Shown one piece after another: positions 1 through 6,051 of a stretch of 9,987 bases of DNA (its first letter is position 1; every line of letters starts with the position of its first letter). Both the position numbers and the translations under genes were made by a program. The DNA comes from a bacterium (GTDB taxonomy: Bacteria > JAJVIF01 > JAGGVT01). The notes under the pieces are model-generated. The model was not told the origin of the DNA. It ran no database searches and saw nothing but the letters and a program-made list of their open reading frames with translations. The DNA is taken from assembly GCA_021157815.1 (NCBI GenBank), contig JAGGVT010000119.1:1-9987 (forward strand), written 5' to 3'.

Positions 1-97
1 AAACAAATAATTGAATTCTCCATTTTATCGTAATTCGCTCAATCAAGCATGAATCCTGTAAACTAAGAAAAACTATTTTCATTCGAAAACAATCTGG

Positions 98-126
98 AAT
101 TAATTTGTACCCGGTACGAATTAATT
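98..126. repeat. 29-bp near-perfect palindrome
   Basis: Left arm AATTAATTTGTACC (98-111), one central C at 112, right arm GGTACGAATTAATT (113-126). Thirteen of fourteen arm positions are complementary, and the exception would be a G-U wobble in RNA. A further GAATTAAT follows at 134-141. It may be an operator for a dimeric protein or part of a repeat element; the sequence does not decide. Confidence 0.7.
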
Positions 127-151
127 ATTGTAGTGAATTAATAAAAAGAGA

Positions 152-179
152 GATTCCTCCGCTTCGCTACGGAATGACA
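152..179. repeat. Hairpin remnant of the GATTC...GAATGACA repeat type
   Basis: GATTCC (152-157) and GGAATGACA (171-179) flank a core rich in CGCTTCGCTACG, so ATTCC can pair with GGAAT. The order GATTC, CGCT-rich core, GAATGACA matches the right arm of the larger element at 402-430. This looks like a solo or degraded relative of the same repeat family. Confidence 0.5.
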
Positions 180-279
180 GATTTTCCATATCTTTTGCTT
201 TTTCAACAGCCCCGGGACGCCCGCGCTACGTTTTGCATTTGAATCGATTTATGTCTGGTTGTACACTATCATGTTGAGA

Positions 280-485
280 TTGGGGCGCAGTAAGGAGGCT
301 ATCTCAGAACCTGGCTTTTCTGTCATTCTGAACGAAGTGAAGAATCTATTCTCGACGATGCGAATTATTCTCATCAGGTTTAATAATCAACACCGCAACT
401 TATAGATTCTTCGCTGCGCTCAGAATGACAAACTTTTTCGCTCATCATAAGGTTCTGAGACAGCTTCCAAGCAACGCCCCTACGA
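280..485. repeat. GGGGCG...CGCCCC hairpin repeat, interrupted by a second element
   Basis: The left part TTGGGGCGCAGTAAG (280-294) and right part AAGCAACGCCCCTACGA (469-485, allowing a shared AAG) would together form a short hairpin closed by GGGGCG (282-287) and CGCCCC (475-480). About 170 bp of another palindromic element separates them. The inference rests on the neighbouring copy at 491-519, where the equivalents of both halves are contiguous. Confidence 0.6.
295..468. mobile_element. MITE-like nested palindromic element
   Basis: About 174 bp with two nested inverted repeats and no coding capacity. Outer arms: GGAGGCTATCTCAGAACCT (294-312) against AGGTTCTGAGACAGCTTCC (450-468), 17 of 19 complementary. 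Inner arms: 321-349 (starting TGTCATTCTGAACG) against 402-430 (ending GCTCAGAATGACA), 26 of 29 complementary, around an unpaired centre at about 350-401. AAG occurs on both flanks (292-294 and 469-471), which fits a 3-bp target duplication, or 4 bp (TAAG/CAAG) with one change. Sequences of the type GTCATTCTGA-GCGAAG-CGAAGAATC are, from memory, widespread in environmental bacterial genomes as small palindromic repeats. No transposase is present, so any movement would depend on an enzyme elsewhere. Confidence 0.65.
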
Positions 486-490
486 ATTAT

Positions 491-519
491 TTGGAGCGCA
501 GCAAGCAACGCTTTTACGA
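491..519. repeat. Degenerate uninterrupted copy of the GGGGCG hairpin repeat
   Basis: TTGGAGCGCAGCAAG (491-505) matches 280-294 at 13 of 15 positions, and AAGCAACGCTTTTACGA (503-519) matches 469-485 at 14 of 17. The two halves overlap and are contiguous here. The closing stem has decayed: GGAGCG now faces CGCTTT. It ends 26 bp before the gltX start, so it lies in the gltX leader or promoter. Confidence 0.55.
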
Positions 520-545
520 TGAGATGATAAATCGCAGGATGGTGA

Positions 546-2003
546 ATGATGACAGAACGTGAAATAAGAGTTCGATTCGCCCCGTCGCCGACCGGGCAAC
601 TTCATATAGGCAGTGTGCGAACAGCCCTATTCAACTACCTGTTCGTAAAGTCAGGCGGGGGAAAAATGGTGCTTCGCATTGAGGATACGGATGAACAGCG
701 CTCAACAGAGGAATCGCTGCGAACCATAATCGACGGTTTGAGATGGCTTGGTATCGATTGGGATGAGGGACCCGAAAAAGGCGGAATAGCTGAGTCATAT
801 TATCAATCTGAACGTGTTGAGATTCATCGGGAATACGCTCAAAAGCTGATTGACGCGGGGAAGACATATTACTGCGACTGCACAGGCGATGAGGGACCTA
901 CTACGTGTAACTGCAAGAATAAAGACCAGGAGGCGTTGAAGAATTCTCCCAACTCGGTTGTGCGATTTAACATCCCTGATGGTATTACTGAAATTGATGA
1001 TCTGATACGCGGCAAGGTTAAATTCAATAATCTTGATATAAAGGATTTTGTCATTCTTAAATCGAATGGGAATCCTGTTTATAATTTCGCGGTTGTCGTG
1101 GATGATATCACAATGGGAATCACGCACGTCATCCGCGGCGATGACCATCTCTCAAACACACCGAAGCAGATTCTGCTTTATAAAGCGCTGGGAGTCGAGC
1201 CGCCGATTATGGCTCATCTGCCTCTTATTCTATCACCGCTTGGCGGGAAATTGTCGAAACGCCAGATTGCGAAACCTCAGAATACACCGGATTCACAGAA
1301 TTATGTCCCAGCGGTTAATGTCGAGTGGTATTGTGAAAATGGGTTCCTGCCGGAGGCTTTTGTTAATTATCTCGCGCGCCTGTGTTGGAGTAACGGCACC
1401 GACGAGGAATTTTTCACGCTCGATGAGCTTATCGAGAAATTCTCCATGAAAGGCATTTCTCCAACCGCCGCGCTGTATGACTGGAAGAAACTCAAATGGT
1501 ATAATGGGAATTATATTCGTAATCTGAGCGTTGAGCGGTTTATCGATGAGTGCATGCCGTTTTTTATTAAGGCTCACGGTAAAGAGGCAGTTGATGAAAA
1601 AGGCGAGGAGTGGTGTAGTAAACTGCTTCCGCTGTATCAGGAGCGGGTTGAGTATTTCGCTGAAATCGGCGATAAGACAAAATTCTATTTCGAACGCCCG
1701 GTTGAGTTTACGCCCAAGGATATAAAGAAAGTCAAATGGAACGATGAAACGCGTGATTTACTTAAGGAATTCCTGCTGGATATCTGCGCCAAGAGCGATT
1801 TCACGGTTGAGAATCTTGAATCAACGATAAATCAATTCACTGAGCAGAAGGAAATCAAACTTGGACGAATCATGCAACCGATAAGATTGGCGGTATCGGG
1901 AACTCGCGCCACTCCGGGATTGTATGATGTTTTGAATCTCATCGGAAAAGAGGAGACAATCGAGCGAGTGAAGTGGTTTATTGACAATGTGGATGTGATC
2001 TAA
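546..2003 (+). CDS. gltX: Glutamate-tRNA ligase (GluRS, class I)
   Basis: Cytoplasmic enzyme that uses ATP to attach glutamate to tRNA-Glu. Visible landmarks in the 485-residue product are RFAPSPTGQLHIGSVR with the HIGH-type motif at 20-23, RIEDTDEQRS (44-53), a cysteine cluster C110-x-C112-x8-C121-x-C123 at the zinc-binding loop position, VIRGDDHLSNTPKQ (195-208), the KMSKS-equivalent KLSKR (235-239), and SGTRATPGLYDVL (451-463) in the anticodon-binding half. Length is typical of the family. Two oddities: about 14 extra residues follow KLSKR, where most enzymes have HG and run straight on, and the zinc linker is very short. ATG codons stand at 546 and 549, and AGGA at 536-539 suits either, so the first residue is uncertain by one codon. 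A DUF429 gene follows 18 bp downstream, probably in the same transcript. I cannot tell whether the enzyme is discriminating or also charges tRNA-Gln. Confidence 0.97.
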   Translation: MMTEREIRVRFAPSPTGQLHIGSVRTALFNYLFVKSGGGKMVLRIEDTDEQRSTEESLRTIIDGLRWLGIDWDEGPEKGGIAESYYQSERVEIHREYAQKLIDAGKTYYCDCTGDEGPTTCNCKNKDQEALKNSPNSVVRFNIPDGITEIDDLIRGKVKFNNLDIKDFVILKSNGNPVYNFAVVVDDITMGITHVIRGDDHLSNTPKQILLYKALGVEPPIMAHLPLILSPLGGKLSKRQIAKPQNTPDSQNYVPAVNVEWYCENGFLPEAFVNYLARLCWSNGTDEEFFTLDELIEKFSMKGISPTAALYDWKKLKWYNGNYIRNLSVERFIDECMPFFIKAHGKEAVDEKGEEWCSKLLPLYQERVEYFAEIGDKTKFYFERPVEFTPKDIKKVKWNDETRDLLKEFLLDICAKSDFTVENLESTINQFTEQKEIKLGRIMQPIRLAVSGTRATPGLYDVLNLIGKEETIERVKWFIDNVDVI

Positions 2004-2021
2004 TTTTCTAAGGAGTTTGTA

Positions 2022-2825
2022 ATGGTTGCTATTCTTGGAATTGATGCAGCATGGACATCAAAACAACCAAGTGGACTGGCACTTGTCGAACAGAAATCGG
2101 GACGCTGGTTATGCAGAGGCATTGCGCCAAGCTATTTGAGCTTTATTACATTATCTTATGGCAAAGCTATTGATTGGCATTCCAGGCCAACTGGCTCTAT
2201 GCCTAATGCCAAAGCAATTCTTGATGCTTCCAAACGTATTTTGCATAACAAACCTGTTGATATCGTAACTGTCGATATGCCGATTTCGACTGTGGAGTTT
2301 TCATCAAGAAGAATCGCGGATGAAAAAGTATCCAGAGCTTTTGGTGGTTTGGGTTGCAGCACTCATTCTCCGACAGAAGAACGACCAGGTTTAATGGGGA
2401 AAACAATAAGTTCTGAATTTGTTGAAATGGGATTCACAATCGCAACTGAAGACACGCCACAAAGCAGCAAAAATTGCATTGTTGAAGTGTATCCACATCC
2501 AGCGATAATAAAACTTCTTAATATCGATTATCGTTTGGAATATAAAACACTGCGTTCAAGACAATTCTGGCCAAGGACAAGAGTTAGATACAGAATAGAA
2601 AAACTGGTTCAACAATTTAACAGGATTTTTAACGCCTTAAGCACTGAAATAGAATGCATCCCGGATTTTTTACCAAACGCAAACACAACGTACACATTAA
2701 CGGGATTAAAAAAGTATGAAGATGTCTTGGATGCACTTGTGTGCGCATGGGTTGGCATCAAGTATTATGAAGGTTCAGCAGAACCTTTCGGCGATAACAC
2801 AGCTGCAATCTGGATACCTGTTTAG
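2022..2825 (+). CDS. DUF429 family protein (predicted RNase H-fold nuclease-like)
   Basis: The 267-residue product matches my knowledge of the DUF429 family, which is annotated as a predicted RNase H-like fold nuclease with no firmly known reaction. Signature segments are GIDAAW (6-11), VDMPI (84-88), the conserved block RRIADEKVSRAFGGLGCSTH (96-115), EVYPHPA (155-161) and KYEDVLDALVCAWVG (230-245). Acidic residues D8, D85, E155 and D237 are plausible metal ligands for an RNase H-type site; this is inference from the fold prediction. There is no signal peptide, so it is likely cytoplasmic. The start is supported by AGGAG (2011-2015), 6 nt before the ATG. The 18-bp gap to gltX suggests co-transcription. 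By eye it is AT-richer than gltX, with more AAA/AAT codons, so it may have a different history. Confidence 0.85.
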   Translation: MVAILGIDAAWTSKQPSGLALVEQKSGRWLCRGIAPSYLSFITLSYGKAIDWHSRPTGSMPNAKAILDASKRILHNKPVDIVTVDMPISTVEFSSRRIADEKVSRAFGGLGCSTHSPTEERPGLMGKTISSEFVEMGFTIATEDTPQSSKNCIVEVYPHPAIIKLLNIDYRLEYKTLRSRQFWPRTRVRYRIEKLVQQFNRIFNALSTEIECIPDFLPNANTTYTLTGLKKYEDVLDALVCAWVGIKYYEGSAEPFGDNTAAIWIPV

Positions 2826-2871
2826 ACATAATAGCAATGACAATGTTTGAGTCAACATTCCTTTTTCACCT

Positions 2872-2900
2872 TTGAATATCAACGAATAATGAACTATAAT
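2872..2900 (+). promoter_or_regulatory. Candidate sigma70 promoter for the lipoprotein gene
   Basis: TTGAAT (2872-2877), 17 bp, then TATAAT (2895-2900). The -10 hexamer matches consensus fully and the -35 at four of six positions, with ideal spacing. The expected start near 2907 would leave a leader of about 200 nt before the ATG at 3111. Confidence 0.5.
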
Positions 2901-2907
2901 TGATATT
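2875..2907. promoter_or_regulatory. Inverted repeat straddling the candidate promoter (possible operator)
   Basis: AATATCAA (2875-2882) and TTGATATT (2900-2907) are perfect 8-bp inverted arms separated by 17 bp. One arm overlaps the -35 hexamer and the other begins at the last base of the -10. The placement suits a repressor site, but AT-rich DNA yields such repeats by chance fairly often. Confidence 0.35.
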
Positions 2908-2999
2908 GCACATTAGGCATATTCTGAAAACCACCAAAAAATAAAACAAATTTTAAGGTTTGAAGTTGCATTTTCTGACAATCTTTGCTAACCTGCGAC

Positions 3000-3018
3000 T
3001 TAGTCTCGACTAACTTTT
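3000..3018 (+). terminator. Weak terminator-like hairpin
   Basis: TTAGT (3000-3004) pairs with ACTAA (3009-3013) around a CTCG loop and is followed by CTTTTT (3014-3019 region). The stem is short and poor in GC. It could end transcripts coming from gltX and the DUF429 gene, or attenuate transcripts from the promoter at 2872-2900. I see no better terminator for the upstream pair. Confidence 0.2.
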
Positions 3019-3046
3019 TGAGTGTTTGTTATTACTCAAGCACACA

Positions 3047-3075
3047 TTGATTTTGAGCAAATTAACTACTATTTA
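3047..3075 (+). promoter_or_regulatory. Second, weaker promoter candidate
   Basis: TTGATT (3047-3052), 17 bp, TATTTA (3070-3075). It would start transcription about 30 nt before the lipoprotein ATG. The match is moderate, and AT-rich surroundings make chance hits likely. Confidence 0.25.
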
Positions 3076-3110
3076 ATACAGAGTTTAACTACTACTCTGG
3101 AGGTTTTGAA

Positions 3111-5639
3111 ATGCGTACTTTAGTTTGTTTGTCAATAGTTCTATTTGCACTTGCATTTACGGGTTGCTCAGGGGGAGGCGATAATGCCTTGATCCCAAAT
3201 CCGGCGGGTAATATCAATGCTGGTGATTTGGATTCGCTGCCTGTAATCGCGTTCGATGGCGAAAGCGCAATCGGTTTTCTCGGCGCGTATAATCTGGCTA
3301 TTTCACCTGACGGCGCCAATGCTGAATTGATTTCCATGCGCCATACAGCGGATGGTGAATCATATATTGTGTCGGGCGAGAATTTCTTTACGATTTCTCC
3401 CTGTCAGGACTGCCTGAGGATTGACAGCATCGCGCTGGATGAAAATGGCGATATCGTTCTCGGGATGCAGGTTAAGCATCCGTTTCCAAAGGGGAACACA
3501 TCGCAGCCGCCATCCGCGATAAACCGTCTCGACCTGGATGTTTTCGACCTGGCGCTGATTCTTTATCCGATTGAGAGGACAGCGGATACATACTCACTTA
3601 CCGGAATTGATGCCTATCCCGGTATTCTTGTCAATGCGGATGGATTCACGTGTGAACTGGCTGAGGTAATTGATGATGATGCAGCGCTGCCATATAAAAT
3701 CTGTTATGAGGATGCAAAAAACAACAGGTTCGAGATGGGGCTTGATTATCAGGATTTCAATGTGGTTCTCTCAACAGGTTCGAAATTGGTGTTCGATGTT
3801 TATCTGACAATGGGGTACGGCGCGAGCGCGAAGAAACCCCAAAGGCTTGAGCCGACATATTATGTTCCCGAGTTCAATCGAAAAGCCGCATGGAAAGTCG
3901 ATGTTACACCGCCTGAGGGCGATGATCCGCCGGAGATTGGGAATACATGGGACACTAATGATTTATTAACCGAGTACACTGTTACAATCGATATTTACGA
4001 CTGGAACCATGGCGCGACAATCTCACCTGATTTTCCAGACCCGGATAACACTGACCAGATAAGCGCATCGTCAGATATCGGAGAGGTTACAGTTGAGATT
4101 CCCGGCATGACCAGCGCCGCGGTTTTAGGCGTAACAACAGATACGACATCAAACGGCTGGGATGATCCGCTGACATACACGGCCGCAATCGCCAATGAAA
4201 ATGGGCTTGGCGGCGGAGAATATACCGGCCTTGTAAAAGTAACCGATTCACGAATTCCCGGAATGGTGCTTTTTGGCGGTGAATCCGATACTCTTGTGCA
4301 CACACCAGACGGCATACTTATTGAATGGAAAAACATGCCTGAGTACGCGACATACCAAACATTCACCGCGACAGTTATTCATCTCTGCGGCCCGATTACC
4401 GGAGAGATTCTAAGCGGATGCCCGTCTGAGGGAATTGTCCACGGCGATACCCTTGATTTCACGGTAGCAGCCACGAGCGATAACGGCGGCAATGTTGTTC
4501 TTTATGAAGTTGATTTTGATTATGACGGTTTCGATTTCATTCCTGATCCGAATTTCCCGAACAACACTGACGGCATTTTCGATGATGTTGGGCCTTTTAA
4601 TGTGCCCGACCCGTGCGAAAGCAATATACCTTATGATTTCACAGTAGCGTTCCGCGCAACGGATGATTGCGTTCCTCCGAATGAAACAATATTCGATGAA
4701 TGTGTTGTAACGGTTGACGTTTGCGAGCAAACCGCGTTGATTTATTCTGTTACTTATGTCGAAAAACCATCTGAAGATACATGGGTTGATATCTGTGTAA
4801 TGCCTGATGGGCCTGTTTATATCGCCGCTGACCATCCCGCGACAGGGAATGTCGGAAGCATGAGGACAGCTATTCGCTTTGACAATGATTTAACAAACAT
4901 GACTGTTCTAAACGAGGGGTGGGGAATAAATGAGGACAGGCCAAATGTATTCGATAAACTGGATGTTTCAGATGGCGGTTATATCCTTAATAATCCCAAC
5001 AGAGATACTCAGGCGCTATGGTCTGACCCCGGCGGCAGTTCATTTACGCTGATTCATGTCTATGGAATAACATTCTGCGGTGGCCACTATTTTGAGGATG
5101 TTTGGGATGTGAATGAAGTTGCTGATAACCATTTATGTAATTACTGGAAAGCGATTGGGTGCATGCAGGCAAATTGCACTTATGTATGGCACGACTCCAA
5201 TCCGACTGACCCAAATCTTGGTGGCATGGCTTATGGTCCGACTCTTTATGACTACTTCGAAGTAGTCGGAATTGACGGTCCCGGAACAGCCATATTTTTC
5301 ATCTCAACTGATGCCAAGGGATACCTGTCGAAATCCGGTGACTGGGTGCCCTCTCATTCATCTCCGATTGAAATAGCAACAACCGGTACACTTGGCACCG
5401 CGGATGGTGAATTCACCGGCGGTCTTGATGTTACCTGCGATTCTGACAACAATATCGTGACACTGGAGGATCACGGCTCAGGTGTTTACAGATTCCAGAA
5501 ATTCGATTATGACCTAACATGGATATATACATCAGAGTGGATAGATGATGGTGATCCGATGCGGATGGATTTCGACACGGCTGATGATTACATGGTGCTG
5601 ATTTCGACTACAGGCGTGCATATTATGTTTGTGACGTAG
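3111..5639 (+). CDS. Large secreted lipoprotein with PKD-like and NHL-like segments
   Basis: The 842-residue product starts with a short basic end, a hydrophobic stretch and a lipobox FTGC with C19 as the predicted lipidated cysteine, then a glycine-rich linker. It should be exported and anchored to a membrane, probably facing outward. Residues about 40-420 look like beta-rich extracellular domains that I cannot assign. Residues about 425-540 include YEVDFDYDGFDF and DFTVAFRATDDC, resembling PKD or Ig-like repeats with paired cysteines. The C-terminal 300 residues look like a propeller: GTADGEFTGGLDV and YRFQKFDYDLTWIY near the end match the pattern of an NHL repeat. There is no recognisable catalytic site, sorting tail or transmembrane segment after the lipobox. 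The start is fixed by TGGAGG (3098-3103), 7 nt before the ATG. It is followed by a repeat and a strong terminator, so it is probably a single-gene transcript. Function is unknown; adhesion or ligand binding at the surface is a guess. Confidence 0.85.
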   Translation: MRTLVCLSIVLFALAFTGCSGGGDNALIPNPAGNINAGDLDSLPVIAFDGESAIGFLGAYNLAISPDGANAELISMRHTADGESYIVSGENFFTISPCQDCLRIDSIALDENGDIVLGMQVKHPFPKGNTSQPPSAINRLDLDVFDLALILYPIERTADTYSLTGIDAYPGILVNADGFTCELAEVIDDDAALPYKICYEDAKNNRFEMGLDYQDFNVVLSTGSKLVFDVYLTMGYGASAKKPQRLEPTYYVPEFNRKAAWKVDVTPPEGDDPPEIGNTWDTNDLLTEYTVTIDIYDWNHGATISPDFPDPDNTDQISASSDIGEVTVEIPGMTSAAVLGVTTDTTSNGWDDPLTYTAAIANENGLGGGEYTGLVKVTDSRIPGMVLFGGESDTLVHTPDGILIEWKNMPEYATYQTFTATVIHLCGPITGEILSGCPSEGIVHGDTLDFTVAATSDNGGNVVLYEVDFDYDGFDFIPDPNFPNNTDGIFDDVGPFNVPDPCESNIPYDFTVAFRATDDCVPPNETIFDECVVTVDVCEQTALIYSVTYVEKPSEDTWVDICVMPDGPVYIAADHPATGNVGSMRTAIRFDNDLTNMTVLNEGWGINEDRPNVFDKLDVSDGGYILNNPNRDTQALWSDPGGSSFTLIHVYGITFCGGHYFEDVWDVNEVADNHLCNYWKAIGCMQANCTYVWHDSNPTDPNLGGMAYGPTLYDYFEVVGIDGPGTAIFFISTDAKGYLSKSGDWVPSHSSPIEIATTGTLGTADGEFTGGLDVTCDSDNNIVTLEDHGSGVYRFQKFDYDLTWIYTSEWIDDGDPMRMDFDTADDYMVLISTTGVHIMFVT

Positions 5640-5697
5640 GCGCTCATGTAAAAAGGCGTAAACGCCTTTCGCGCCAGATGAAATCCAGCGCTCCCAG
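5639..5697. repeat. REP-like compound hairpin repeat, copy A
   Basis: Begins on the last base of the lipoprotein stop codon. The outer arms GGCGC (5639-5643) and GCGCC (5671-5675) enclose a perfect inner hairpin AAAGGCGT (5652-5659)/ACGCCTTT (5662-5669). A tail, TCCAGCGCTCCCAG (5684-5697), recurs exactly at 8569-8582. Copy B at 8485-8582 shares this tail, the GCGCTCATG motif and the AAAGGCGT/ACGCCTTT hairpin. Confidence 0.75.
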
Positions 5698-5723
5698 GGA
5701 ATGTTAATATACCAACATGAATA

Positions 5724-5759
5724 AAAATCCCCCAAATAACGGGGGATTTTGTTTTTTTT
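5724..5759 (+). terminator. Strong intrinsic terminator of the lipoprotein gene
   Basis: Perfect 10-bp stem AAAATCCCCC (5724-5733)/GGGGGATTTT (5741-5750) with loop AAATAAC, followed by G and eight T residues (5752-5759). The adenines before the stem would give some function on the other strand as well. It lies about 85 bp after the lipoprotein stop codon. Confidence 0.9.
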
Positions 5760-5819
5760 GAAGCAGCATTGCAGTTGTTCAAAGCACCATATCGACTCTT
5801 CAAAACACCATGCCTCTTA

Positions 5820-6046
5820 GCACCATGCTAAAGCATGGTGTTAATTAAAACCGGTTAAAACCAAATATCACATCGGGTGCCGCCCACACATCACGTCTTT
5901 TTGTGATTTGTGGGTGAAATGCGTAACTTCGCTGCATATCACCCATAAAGCCGGGACGGCTGTATGGGTCCCTCGACAAACTCTGGATCTACGAGCGGCA
6001 CTAGGCTTTAGCCTCTCCATCATAACACCATGCTTTAGCATGGTGC
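5820..6046. repeat. Composite palindromic element bounded by identical inverted hairpins
   Basis: The 24-bp sequences at 5820-5843 and 6023-6046 are exact inverted copies of each other. Each is itself a hairpin: CACCATGCT and AGCATGGTG with a two-base loop (5821-5840 and 6026-6045). The 179 bp between them hold a structured core (5877-6001), a short GGTT-AA-AACC hairpin at about 5853-5862 and AGGCT-TT-AGCCT at 6003-6014. Partial copies of the end motif (GCACCAT at 5784-5790, ACACCATGC at 5805-5813) lie just outside on the left. There is no believable gene inside. It resembles a MITE or a REPIN-like pair of REP hairpins; which of these cannot be decided from one copy. Confidence 0.6.
5877..6001. 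repeat. Cloverleaf-like structured core (three stem-loops inside a closing stem)
   Basis: A closing stem GTGCCGC (5877-5883)/GCGGCAC (5995-6001) encloses three consecutive stem-loops that abut at shared GGG/CCC runs. They are 5883-5894 with 5903-5914 (11 of 12 pairs), 5912-5922 with 5934-5944 (10 of 11 pairs), and ACCCATA (5941-5947) with TATGGGT (5963-5969), extended by AGCC/GGCT. The regular layout could be an RNA structure or a DNA cruciform of a mobile repeat. It is not a tRNA: arm lengths are wrong and there is no T-loop motif. Confidence 0.5.
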
Positions 6047-6051
6047 TTTTT

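Larger units (their letters stand above)
1..279. other. Non-coding, repeat-rich spacer upstream of gltX
   Basis: No convincing reading frame is present on either strand. The stretch is AT-rich at its left end and holds the palindrome at 98-126, a hairpin remnant at 152-179 and the motif CTTTTTCAACAGCC at 198-211. Read on the other strand, that last motif (GGCTGTTGAAAAAG) resembles ends I recall from small non-autonomous transposable elements; this is memory, not a search. A weak sigma70-like pair TTGAAT (239-244), 17 bp, TACACT (262-267) is visible, but it lies before the large palindromic element and I do not rely on it. No T-box or other recognisable aminoacyl-tRNA synthetase leader motif is seen before gltX. 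Confidence 0.6.
2826..3110. other. AT-rich intergenic leader before the lipoprotein gene
   Basis: 285 bp with no gene that I can support. It contains the promoter-plus-inverted-repeat at 2872-2907, a weak hairpin with a T-run at 3000-3018, a small inverted repeat TTGAGT (3018-3023)/ACTCAA (3034-3039), a possible second promoter at 3047-3075, and a 10-nt direct repeat TTAACTACTA at 3062-3071 and 3085-3094, spaced 23 bp. The density of small repeats suggests a regulated leader, but no known riboswitch is recognisable. Confidence 0.6.

Noticed and set aside
1-545. T-box or other leader riboswitch upstream of gltX
   Set aside because: I looked for the conserved AGGGTGG-type motif and a terminator just before the gene and found neither; the structure present is explained by repeat elements.
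4410-4835. 141-residue frame on the minus strand inside the lipoprotein gene
   Set aside because: Antisense shadow of a well-supported gene, rich in Ile and Arg as expected from the reverse of its codons, with no ribosome binding site or recognisable domain.
5652-5669. AAAGGCGT/ACGCCTTT hairpin as the lipoprotein terminator
   Set aside because: No T-run follows the stem, and a far better terminator lies at 5724-5759. It is better explained as part of the repeat.
6026-6045. Hairpin as terminator of the phosphoesterase gene
   Set aside because: Read on the minus strand, the stem is followed by TTATGATGG rather than a T-run. Only the plus strand has CTTTTTCT after it, so it does not suit that gene.
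5760-6051. CRISPR array suggested by repeated CACCATGC motifs
   Set aside because: Spacing is irregular, copies occur in both orientations, and there are no uniform spacers or cas genes. They are palindromic repeats.
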